This document shows, piece by piece, positions 18,904-27,123 of a stretch of 57,319 nt of DNA. The notes below the pieces were generated by a model, which was not told where the DNA came from, searched no databases, and was given only the letters and a program-made list of their open reading frames with translations. The stretch covers positions 1 through 57,319 of the forward strand of contig CABXZJ010000004.1 in assembly GCA_902516685.1 (NCBI GenBank), read 5' to 3'. Source of the stretch: an uncultured Formosa sp. Lineage in GTDB: Bacteria; Bacteroidota; Bacteroidia; Flavobacteriales; Flavobacteriaceae. Made by a program: the position numbers and the translations under genes. Numbering within the stretch: the stretch's first letter is position 1; each line of letters starts with the position of its first letter.

Positions 18904-19950
18904 ATGTATCCAAAATCTTTTTTTAGCCTCTTAGTATCACTTTTAATCTTTTTTTCTTGCAAACAAGAAAAAAAGATAATCATTGAGTTAAATAAACCCG
19001 TTGTTGACGGAATGGTATGGGTGCCTGGTGGTCTATTTGAAATGGGGGCATCTGATTCTGACCAAATGGCACTTCCACATGAGAAACCAAAACATAGTGT
19101 GTTTGTCGATGGATTTTATATGGATATTACTGAAGTAACTAATGCAGAGTTTACAAAGTTTACATCCGAAACTGGATATATTACCACAGCTGAACGACCA
19201 ATTGATTGGGATTTAATAAAACTACAAGTCCCTGAGGGAACTAAAAAACCACACGATTCTTTACTTAAACCAGGATCTTTATTATTCAAAAAAACTCAAG
19301 AATCTGTTCCAAATTTATATGATTTTTCTCAGTGGTGGAAATGGAGTATTGGTGCTAACTGGAAGGAACCTGAGGGTGAAGGAAGTAATATTTTAGGAAA
19401 AGAGAATTATCCAGTTGTTCATATTTCTTACGAGGATGCTCAAAACTATTGTAAATGGGCTGGAAGAAGATTACCTACAGAAGCTGAATGGGAATATGCT
19501 GCTAGAGGAGGTAAAAAAGATAAAATTTATTTTTGGGGAAATATTTCAAATTCAATATCTAAATATGTAAATACCTGGGAAGGCGAATTCCCAGTAACCA
19601 ACGCACGAATTGATGGTTTTGAAAAAAGTGCACCTGTTAAAACTTTTCCTCCAAATGATTTTGGATTGTACGAGATATCAGGAAATGTTTGGGAATGGAC
19701 AAGTGATTGGTATAATACCAATTACTACAAAATATGTAAAAAAAACAATATAACAAATAATCCACAAGGAGCATCTAAGGCATATAATCCTAACAATCCC
19801 TATATCCAAGAAAAAATAATTCGAGGAGGTTCTTTTTTATGCAATGATTCGTATTGCGCAAGCTACAGGGTTTCATCCAGACAAGCAACTGACCCAGGAA
19901 CTTCACTTGAACATTTAGGATTTAGAACTGTACTTAGTGAAAAAAAATGA
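18904..19950 (+). CDS. formylglycine-generating enzyme (sulfatase activator), lipoprotein
   Basis: 348-residue FGE/SUMF1-family enzyme that oxidises the motif cysteine of sulfatases to formylglycine with copper and oxygen. Family marks run through it: GGLFEMG, EVTNAEFTKF, WAGRRLPTEAEWEYAARGG, SGNVWEWTSDW and IRGGSFLCNDSYC near the end. The two catalytic cysteines are C313 and C318, in the same C-x4-C arrangement as in human SUMF1, so this is a true activator and not one of the many cysteine-less relatives. A lipobox with C19 (IFFSC) predicts a lipid anchor facing the periplasm, where the three sulfatases arrive. It is divergent from the sulfatase operon and heads an operon with the CotH and AtoE genes (31-nt gap to CotH). 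Confidence 0.93.
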   Translation: MYPKSFFSLLVSLLIFFSCKQEKKIIIELNKPVVDGMVWVPGGLFEMGASDSDQMALPHEKPKHSVFVDGFYMDITEVTNAEFTKFTSETGYITTAERPIDWDLIKLQVPEGTKKPHDSLLKPGSLLFKKTQESVPNLYDFSQWWKWSIGANWKEPEGEGSNILGKENYPVVHISYEDAQNYCKWAGRRLPTEAEWEYAARGGKKDKIYFWGNISNSISKYVNTWEGEFPVTNARIDGFEKSAPVKTFPPNDFGLYEISGNVWEWTSDWYNTNYYKICKKNNITNNPQGASKAYNPNNPYIQEKIIRGGSFLCNDSYCASYRVSSRQATDPGTSLEHLGFRTVLSEKK

Positions 19951-19981
19951 ATACTTTTGAAATTAAATCAGATTTTGTCCC

Positions 19982-22900
19982 ATGAGAATATTATTGTTAA
20001 TTTTAATTTTTAGTTACTCCCTGTCTGCACAAACTATTAGGATTAATGAGGCGGTGTCCTCAAATTCAATTTATTTTGATGAAGATGGAGATAGCCCTGA
20101 TTGGTTTGAGCTTTACAATAATGGAACACAAGATATTTCCTTAGAAAACTGGACTATTTCCGATAATTTGGAAGAACTTGATATGTGGACTTTTCCAGAA
20201 ATAACAATTTCCCCAGATGAATATTTATTAGTTTGGGCCTCTGGAAAAGATCGCTCTTTAAACACTTACTCAAGAACCCTTATAAACCAAGGAGATATAT
20301 TTAAATACGATATACCTAACACAGAGCCAAACCCAAACTGGAAAAACCTAAATTTCAATGTTTCGTCTTGGGCTAATGGAGCAACTGGATTTGGATATAA
20401 TGACGGAGATGATAATACTACAATTCCATATGGTACACTATCGGTATACTTAAGAAAAAATTTCAATATTACTAATGTTGACGATATAATATCCTTAATT
20501 CTTGATATTGATTATGATGATGCTTTTGTAGCTTATATTAATGGAGTTGAAGTCACCCGAGCTAATATTGGTGGAGTCCCTCCTCCTTTCGACTCGGGAG
20601 ATATATCAACCGATCATGAAGCTCAAATGTACTCTGGGGGATTACCAGATAGATTTGTTCTTTCTAATTTGAACTCTTTTTTAGTGGAAGGTGAAAATGT
20701 TTTGGCTATTCAGGCACACAACATTAGCTCAACTTCAAGTGATTTCACAATTATTCCGTTTTTATCAGCAATTTATTCAACGCCAAATGATTCAGGAATT
20801 GATCCTCCAGGTATTTTAAACCTATCAGATGATAATCCATTGCATACAAATTTTAAAATATCATCAAATAGTGAAACCCTGATACTTTCAAATAATATTG
20901 GGACAATTGTCGATGAACTTGTTATTGAAGGATTACCTCCTAATACTTCTATAGGTGTTTCAAATATTACAGAAAATATTGTTAGTTATATTCAAACCAC
21001 ACCCGGTTATGAAAATGCTGATGAGGAATTTTTAGGAAGTATTCAAAATGAAGTTATTTTTTCTCAAAATGGTGGCATTACTCAAAACCCTTTCAGCCTC
21101 TCGTTATCCGGAAATACACCGTCGCAAAATATTCGTTTTACAACAAATGGGAGCACACCAACAAACTCATCAAACGTTTATATAGAACCCATTACAATTT
21201 CCGAAAATAGTAGCGTAAGAGCTAGAATCTTCTCCAATACTAATAATTATTTACCTTCAAAAGTAACTACAGAGTCTTATATTTTCAATTCAAGTCATGA
21301 TATAGATATTATGCTTCTGACAGTTAATCCTGAAGATTTTTTTGATGATGAAACTGGTATTTACGTGTTTGGCCCTGATGGAACTTTTGATACTTGGCAA
21401 CCATATTTTGGTGCAAATTTTTGGGAAGATTGGGAGCGTCCAATTCATTTTTCATTTTATAAAAATAATAGTAATGAATTTGTAGAATTTGATGGTGGTG
21501 TGAAAATTTTTGGAGGTTGGAGCCGTGGTCAAAATGGACAGAGGTCACTAGCTTTTTTCGCTAGAGGCCAATATGGAGATTCAAAATTTGAGCATCCATT
21601 TTTTGACAATCTAAATTATGACAAATTTGAGGCATTTGTACTCAGAAGCTCCGGACAAGACTGGATGAGATCTAACATGAAGGATATTATGCTTACAAGT
21701 TTAATGCGCGGCTCGGAGATAGATTTTCAAGAACACAACCCAGTAGCAACTTATATTAACGGAGAGTATTGGGGAATGTATAACATGCGAGAAAAGACAA
21801 ATGAACATATGCTTGCATCAAAGCATGGAGTTGATGCAGATAGAATTACACTTTTAACCAATAATGCTGAAATTATTGAAGGTGATAATACTGAGTACAA
21901 TGAACTAATTAATTACATTGAAAATATAGATTACTTGACTGATGATAATTATGAATATTTAAGTGAAAGAATAGATATTAAGCAATATGCATTATATCAA
22001 GCAACTAATATTTTTATAAACAATACTGATTGGCCAGGAAATAATATTAAATTTTGGAAACACCCTGATACAAAATGGAGATGGATTATGTATGACACAG
22101 ACTTTGGATTTGGGCCGTGGTGGAATTGGGGGAATTTTGAGGAAAATACCCTAAATTTTGCATTGGAACCAAATGGAGGAGGTTGGCCGAACCCGCCTTG
22201 GTCCACGCTACTTTTTAGAAAGCTAATAACCAATATCAATTTCAGAGATCAATTTATTAACCGCTATGCTGATGAATTAAACACTAGATTTTTAAGTAGC
22301 AACGTTGTTCAACATATAAATCAAGTTTTCGGAACCATACAACCTGAAATTAATGCGCATTTTGAACGCTGGAAAGATGATCCTTCGTTGGGTTATGAAA
22401 TTACAGATGTTAATGGTCACATTGGATTTTATCAATGGGCAATGATGAATTTTGCAACTCAAAGGCCAGCTATTGTCAAGGAGCACATTAAAAGTCAATT
22501 TGATCTACCTAATTTTCATCCTCTAACAATAACCAATATTGATTCTAGCCAAGGATTAGTTGAAATTAATGAAAATCTAAATATTCAAGAATCCTCATGG
22601 ACTGGAGATTATTTTGAAACTGTCCCGGTAAAGTTAAAGGCCATTGCTGAACTTGGGTATGAATTTTCTCATTGGAGTGGTGATTTATATTCAACAAACC
22701 AAACCATTAATGTTTCAATTGATCAGGCTTTTGAAATTATTCCAAATTTCACAAACCTTTCAACTCCGTTAGTCATCAATGAAATAAATTATCGCTCAAG
22801 TGATACTTTTAATCCTGATGACTGGATTGAAATATACAATCCAAAAGCTGAACCAATCGATATTTCGAATTGGGAGTTAAGAGATGAGAATGATGCAAAT

Positions 22901-23476
22901 GTTTTTATAATTCCTGATGGAACCCAAATCCAAGGCAATGGCTTTCTAGTTTTTGTAAAAGATGAATCAGATTTTATTAGCATGTTTCCAAATATTCCTT
23001 TCATAGGAGAGTTAGGTTATGGGCTTGGCAGAGCTGATAGAGTAAGGTTATATAATTCTGGCGGTGATATTATTGACGATGTAAGTTATGATTCTGAATC
23101 GCCATGGCCAAGTTGTGCTGACGAGACAGGAAATACATTAGAATTGATAGAACCAAATTTAGAAAATTCGTTACCTGAAAACTGGGATTGTATTAATGAA
23201 AACGGAAGTCCAAATGCAGTTAATAGTGAGCAGCTTTTTGTAGAGGACAATGAACTAAGTTTGATAAAATTATATCCTAACCCTGTAAATAGTACTCTAT
23301 TTATCAGAGGAATTGAGGGTGATTATAACATTGATGTTTATACATTACTAGGACAACTTGTGTTATCTATTAATAACTCAAATGAAATTGATATGAGTTT
23401 ATTTAAACAAGGGGTTTATATGATAAAAATTTGGAACAAAAATACATCTACAGTTAAACGTATTCTCAAGTTCTAA
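19982..23476 (+). CDS. T9SS-sorted CotH-type kinase protein with lamin-tail domains
   Basis: 1164-residue secreted multidomain protein. Order: signal peptide (1-16), lamin-tail domain (about 17-110), a jelly-roll-like segment (about 115-265), chitobiase C-terminal-like domain (about 365-435, IRFTTNGSTPTNSS), CotH kinase domain (about 440-790), an InlB-like beta repeat (about 848-922, LGYEFSHWSGD), a second lamin-tail domain (about 928-1060) and a T9SS sorting domain (about 1092-1164). CotH marks are LRSSGQDWMRSNMKD (554-568), NGEYWGMYNMREKTNEHM (593-610) and the metal-binding YDTDFGFG (704-711). CotH proteins are atypical protein kinases known from spore coats; the role of secreted bacterial ones is not established. 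Its place after the sulfatase activator ties it to the PUL. Confidence 0.88.
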   Translation: MRILLLILIFSYSLSAQTIRINEAVSSNSIYFDEDGDSPDWFELYNNGTQDISLENWTISDNLEELDMWTFPEITISPDEYLLVWASGKDRSLNTYSRTLINQGDIFKYDIPNTEPNPNWKNLNFNVSSWANGATGFGYNDGDDNTTIPYGTLSVYLRKNFNITNVDDIISLILDIDYDDAFVAYINGVEVTRANIGGVPPPFDSGDISTDHEAQMYSGGLPDRFVLSNLNSFLVEGENVLAIQAHNISSTSSDFTIIPFLSAIYSTPNDSGIDPPGILNLSDDNPLHTNFKISSNSETLILSNNIGTIVDELVIEGLPPNTSIGVSNITENIVSYIQTTPGYENADEEFLGSIQNEVIFSQNGGITQNPFSLSLSGNTPSQNIRFTTNGSTPTNSSNVYIEPITISENSSVRARIFSNTNNYLPSKVTTESYIFNSSHDIDIMLLTVNPEDFFDDETGIYVFGPDGTFDTWQPYFGANFWEDWERPIHFSFYKNNSNEFVEFDGGVKIFGGWSRGQNGQRSLAFFARGQYGDSKFEHPFFDNLNYDKFEAFVLRSSGQDWMRSNMKDIMLTSLMRGSEIDFQEHNPVATYINGEYWGMYNMREKTNEHMLASKHGVDADRITLLTNNAEIIEGDNTEYNELINYIENIDYLTDDNYEYLSERIDIKQYALYQATNIFINNTDWPGNNIKFWKHPDTKWRWIMYDTDFGFGPWWNWGNFEENTLNFALEPNGGGWPNPPWSTLLFRKLITNINFRDQFINRYADELNTRFLSSNVVQHINQVFGTIQPEINAHFERWKDDPSLGYEITDVNGHIGFYQWAMMNFATQRPAIVKEHIKSQFDLPNFHPLTITNIDSSQGLVEINENLNIQESSWTGDYFETVPVKLKAIAELGYEFSHWSGDLYSTNQTINVSIDQAFEIIPNFTNLSTPLVINEINYRSSDTFNPDDWIEIYNPKAEPIDISNWELRDENDANVFIIPDGTQIQGNGFLVFVKDESDFISMFPNIPFIGELGYGLGRADRVRLYNSGGDIIDDVSYDSESPWPSCADETGNTLELIEPNLENSLPENWDCINENGSPNAVNSEQLFVEDNELSLIKLYPNPVNSTLFIRGIEGDYNIDVYTLLGQLVLSINNSNEIDMSLFKQGVYMIKIWNKNTSTVKRILKF

Positions 23477-23526
23477 TGTCATACAACTTTTTCAAGCAAT
23501 TAAATAAAATTTATAATTAATTAAAT

Positions 23527-24909
23527 ATGAAGATTAGTAATAGTATTGAAAAACTATTTAAGTCTTACATCCCGACCTCTTTTACAATTGCTGTAATTCT
23601 GACATTTATTACCCTATTTTTTGCATTAGTGCTTACCAATTCAGAAAATAATCCAAGATATTTCTTTGAAATATGTTCTTATTGGGAAAAAGGAGTCTGG
23701 GATAGTTCTTTGTTAGTTTTTGCTTATCAAATGATTTTAATTTTAGTTCTAGGACATATTTTAGCTCTAAGTTCTCCATTTGAAAATTTAATTAAAAAAC
23801 TTACAAATAACATAAATTCCTCATCGAAAGCTGTTCTTATTTTAAGTTTTTCTGCAATATTAGCAGCTTTTTTTAATTGGGGATTAGGACTTATTTTCGG
23901 TGCTATTCTAGCAAGAAAAATTGGTGAGCATTGTAATAAAAATAAAATTTCGTTCAATTACCCTTTGCTAGGAGCTGCAGGTTATGTTGGATTAATGATT
24001 TGGCATGGAGGTATTAGTGGTTCAGCTCCAATAAAGGTCTCTGAAAAAAATCATATTTACAATTTAATGAGTGGGATTAGCAGCCCAGAAAACCTTACAA
24101 AATTACCAATTAATATTAATTTTAGTGAAACAGTTCTCAGCACTGCTAACCTAACAACATACCTAATTTTAGTAATTTTAGTTCCCTTATCATTTTGGAT
24201 TATAAATAAATTTATAAAAACATCAAAGTTTGAATTTGATAGTATTAATCAAAATATAAAGTTAAATATTAACCAAAATAACATTGAAAATTTAAAGATT
24301 GACAGCTCCAAAATAATGGGTTTGATATTTGGATGCTTTATTATTTTGAGTTTTGCTATAAATTATGGGGAACAAGTTTTATCATTTCAAATAACCCCTA
24401 ATGCCTTAAATTTATTAATGCTTGGAGTCGGAATAATATTACATAAAAACTTTCAATCATTTTTATCTGCATTAAAAATAGCAGTGGGTGGCGCTTCTGG
24501 AATTTTAATTCAATTTCCCCTTTATTTTGGTATAATGGGCATTATGAAAGATAGTGGTCTTATTATATTGATGTCTGAATTTTTTATCTCAATATCTACA
24601 GAAACTACTTTACCAATTTTTACATTTCTTAGCGCAGGGTTTGTTAATATTTTTGTGCCTAGTGGGGGTGGACAATGGGCTATACAAGGACCAATAATTA
24701 TTGAAGCAGCATTAAATCTCGAGGTACCTTTGAATAAGATTGTTATGGCTCTTGCTTACGGAGATCAACTTACAAACATGTTACAACCTTTTTGGGCTCT
24801 ACCATTACTAGCCATAACGGGGTTAAAAGCAAAGGACATTTTGCCTTACAGCCTAATAATTATGGTATTGGGAGCAATCATTTTTATTGGAAGTTTAATA
24901 ATTTTTTGA
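23527..24909 (+). CDS. AtoE-type short-chain fatty acid transporter
   Basis: 460-residue inner-membrane protein with about 11-12 hydrophobic segments, matching the AtoE/SCFA-transporter family in length and in signature blocks: NWGLGLIFGAILARKIG (about 120-135), the GLMIWHGGISGSAP segment (about 155-168), VPSGGGQWAIQGP (about 380) and YGDQLTNMLQPFWALP (about 417-432). Members carry short-chain acids such as acetoacetate or butyrate, probably with protons. It starts 50 nt after the CotH gene and is likely in the same operon as the sulfatase activator. The link to sulfated glycan use is unclear: it could take up or export a fermentation or degradation acid. Confidence 0.85.
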   Translation: MKISNSIEKLFKSYIPTSFTIAVILTFITLFFALVLTNSENNPRYFFEICSYWEKGVWDSSLLVFAYQMILILVLGHILALSSPFENLIKKLTNNINSSSKAVLILSFSAILAAFFNWGLGLIFGAILARKIGEHCNKNKISFNYPLLGAAGYVGLMIWHGGISGSAPIKVSEKNHIYNLMSGISSPENLTKLPININFSETVLSTANLTTYLILVILVPLSFWIINKFIKTSKFEFDSINQNIKLNINQNNIENLKIDSSKIMGLIFGCFIILSFAINYGEQVLSFQITPNALNLLMLGVGIILHKNFQSFLSALKIAVGGASGILIQFPLYFGIMGIMKDSGLIILMSEFFISISTETTLPIFTFLSAGFVNIFVPSGGGQWAIQGPIIIEAALNLEVPLNKIVMALAYGDQLTNMLQPFWALPLLAITGLKAKDILPYSLIIMVLGAIIFIGSLIIF

Positions 24910-24923
24910 AATTAAATAAAATA

Positions 24924-26045
24924 TTATTTATTCCAAGAAGTAAGTTTTAAAATTTTATGGAAAATCTCTGTATTATCATAAACCCCTGAAAATTCTTCTG
25001 CTCCAGGGCCAAAAGCGAATACTGGAATCAATGTAGCGGAATGCCCATCAGTAGAAAAGCTGGGCAATATGGTGCTATAATCTTCATCGATCTCTGTATA
25101 GTGGTTGATAAACGGCTTTCCCGCAAGGGTAAATCCCCCTGTCTCATGATCAGAGGTAACAATAACTAAAGTTTCACCATCATTTTCAGCAAAATCAAGA
25201 ACTGCACCAATAGTGTTATCAAAGTCAATTAGCTCTGTTATCAAATAATTGGCATCATTATCATGTCCAGCCCAATCGATTTGAGCCCCTTCTGAAATTA
25301 TGAAAAAAGGATTATTCTCTTGTCTTAAAAAATCAATACCAAGTATTGTAGCATTTTTTAAAAAATGTCCCCTACCTTCAATTATTTTAGGCATACCATC
25401 TGGAGCTAAAAGATAAGCTAGCTTTTCATCTTTTTTTACATTATCAAAAGAGTCTAGTTCATTAGTATTTACATTGAACCCATTGAGATTAAGTGTGTCT
25501 AATAAATTAATACCATCATTTCGTTGGTTAAAAAATTTTGTTCCTCCACCAGCAAAATAATCAATTTCTGATTTTGAAAGTTGCAATGCAATTTCTTCTT
25601 GAAAATTCCTACTATTAGTATGTGCATAAAATGATGCAGGAGTAGCATGAGTAATAGAAGAAGTTGAAACAAGTCCAACTTTGACACCTTTTTTTGATGC
25701 AATTTCAGTTATATTTTCCAGAGGCTTAAAATCATCTGAAACTCCAATTGCCCCGTTGTATGTTTTTTCACCGGTAGAAAAAGCAGTTGCACTTGCAGCC
25801 GAGTCTGTAATATCATTATCAGATGAAAAAGTGTGCATTAATCCGATATTTTTAAAGCGCGAATAATTAACAGAGGAATCTTTGTAAAAGAAAGCTGATG
25901 AGATTTGAGATAAACCTGCACCATCACTTATAAGAAATATTACATTCTTGGGAGAAGTTGTAATTTTAGAAAATTTATGTGGACTTAAACAACCTAGAAG
26001 TAGAAATAAAAAAGTGAAGTAATAAAAGATGTTTTTTAACACCAT
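24924..26045 (-). CDS. phoA: PhoA-type alkaline phosphatase, lipoprotein
   Basis: 373-residue phosphomonoesterase. The lipobox with C19 (LLLGC) predicts a lipid anchor. Family marks: metal-binding FLISDGAG (D41), nucleophile S82 in ITDSAASATAFSTG, THATPASFYAH, EGAQIDWAGHDND (zinc and magnesium ligands) and TSDHETGGF. The frame is open to a TTG at 26075, but the ATG at 26045 gives the right lipoprotein signal. It converges on the AtoE gene with 14 nt between stops. It would release phosphate from organic phosphate at the periplasm or surface. Two exact copies of TAAATTTG upstream (26094-26087 and 26080-26073) are possible -7 boxes. Confidence 0.93.
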   Translation of the reverse strand: MVLKNIFYYFTFLFLLLGCLSPHKFSKITTSPKNVIFLISDGAGLSQISSAFFYKDSSVNYSRFKNIGLMHTFSSDNDITDSAASATAFSTGEKTYNGAIGVSDDFKPLENITEIASKKGVKVGLVSTSSITHATPASFYAHTNSRNFQEEIALQLSKSEIDYFAGGGTKFFNQRNDGINLLDTLNLNGFNVNTNELDSFDNVKKDEKLAYLLAPDGMPKIIEGRGHFLKNATILGIDFLRQENNPFFIISEGAQIDWAGHDNDANYLITELIDFDNTIGAVLDFAENDGETLVIVTSDHETGGFTLAGKPFINHYTEIDEDYSTILPSFSTDGHSATLIPVFAFGPGAEEFSGVYDNTEIFHKILKLTSWNK

Positions 26046-26072
26046 TATGTTTTTGAGATTAAATATAAAATT

Positions 26073-26094
26073 CAAATTTACAAACTCAAATTTA
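26073..26094 (-). promoter_or_regulatory. possible promoter boxes of the alkaline phosphatase gene
   Basis: The minus strand carries TAAATTTG twice in 22 nt, 28-49 nt upstream of the phosphatase ATG. Both match the Bacteroidetes -7 consensus TAnnTTTG. The nearest TTG upstream (26122-26120) is 25 nt from the first copy, so the -33 match is poor. Confidence 0.35.
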
Positions 26095-26118
26095 AAATTA
26101 TTAAATTCTATTAAATTT

Positions 26119-26952
26119 TCAACGCCTCATCCTATTATTCCTAAACTCTAACATTTTATTTTGAATCAAATATTGATAGCCTTTTTTGTTTAAAACAGTT
26201 CCTTTTTTTGGTCCTTCAATTTTAATTTTATTAGAAGGATTAATTACTATTTTTGTACAAAGCATTGTAGTTTCTCCAGCACTAACTTCTAGAATCAGCC
26301 CTGGTAATCCCCAATAATCAGAAGGACCATGTCTAACAGGTATTTCTGGGGTATACCAAGCTTCAACTTGGGTTACTTCAATTTGACTCTCGGAATCACT
26401 ATCTGTAGAAGAACTTGAGTCATCATTTGATCTCATACGACTCCATGAAAAGGAATACCATAATAAATCTTCAGTAGGTATAAATGTAGTAGCTTTATAA
26501 CAATTATAATTTCCTATTTTTTTAGAAGCACTGCCTAGTGTCCAATTTATTTCCTGTAAATTATCTTTAATCAAGAATTTTTTACCATAGAATTCCTGCT
26601 GCTGTAGCTGAGAATTTGTTTTTACATTTTTATAATTTTCACCAGCGGCAAAATTTTTACCCCATGAATCAGTAGCTCCTGAAATAGCATCTAATGTCTC
26701 TTCTTCAACAAATAAAGATTCTTCTTTGTTGAAAGTCAATATGAACTCTTTTTCTAAACGATTTTTTAGTCTTATGGCAATATCTTTTTTTTGAGCTTCA
26801 CTCATGCGGGCTCCCCACCTTCCCAGCTCTAACTTTGATTTTGAAATATATACAGCTTGACCTTGAAAATCAATAACTTCATCAAATATTACATTACTAA
26901 GATTAAGGGGAATTAACAGAACATAAAAAAAATAAAAAAAATATATATTCAT
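26119..26952 (-). CDS. GLPGLI family secreted protein
   Basis: 277-residue protein with a hydrophobic N-terminal signal segment and the family-naming block WGLPGLILEV near residue 215, in the usual context (EVEAWYTPEIPV-like segment before it and a conserved basic C-terminal region after it). The function of GLPGLI proteins is not established; they are frequent in Bacteroidota and often occur beside TonB-dependent receptors. This copy has a low-complexity insert of Ser, Asp and Glu (DDSSSSTDSDSES). The frame opens at a TTG at 26982, but the ATG at 26952 opens the signal segment directly. It stands alone, divergent from the acidic repeat lipoprotein. Confidence 0.82.
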   Translation of the reverse strand: MNIYFFYFFYVLLIPLNLSNVIFDEVIDFQGQAVYISKSKLELGRWGARMSEAQKKDIAIRLKNRLEKEFILTFNKEESLFVEEETLDAISGATDSWGKNFAAGENYKNVKTNSQLQQQEFYGKKFLIKDNLQEINWTLGSASKKIGNYNCYKATTFIPTEDLLWYSFSWSRMRSNDDSSSSTDSDSESQIEVTQVEAWYTPEIPVRHGPSDYWGLPGLILEVSAGETTMLCTKIVINPSNKIKIEGPKKGTVLNKKGYQYLIQNKMLEFRNNRMRR

Positions 26953-26979
26953 AATTGCAAAAATGTAATAACAACTAAA

Positions 26980-26987
26980 CAAACATA
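26980..26987 (-). promoter_or_regulatory. -7 box of the GLPGLI gene promoter
   Basis: TATGTTTG on the minus strand, exact to TAnnTTTG, 28 nt upstream of the ATG at 26952. No TTG lies at the ideal -33 distance. It overlaps the alternative TTG start at 26982, which supports the later ATG. Confidence 0.4.
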
Positions 26988-27123
26988 ATAAACCTAATTC
27001 AATGTAGCTTTAGTTTACCAAAAAATTAACAATCAAAAATCGTAATTAATCTAATTGTAAAGATTTTGTATCTTGGAAACTTTTAAGACAAAATATAATA
27101 TACCTTATAAATTCAAACTAAAC

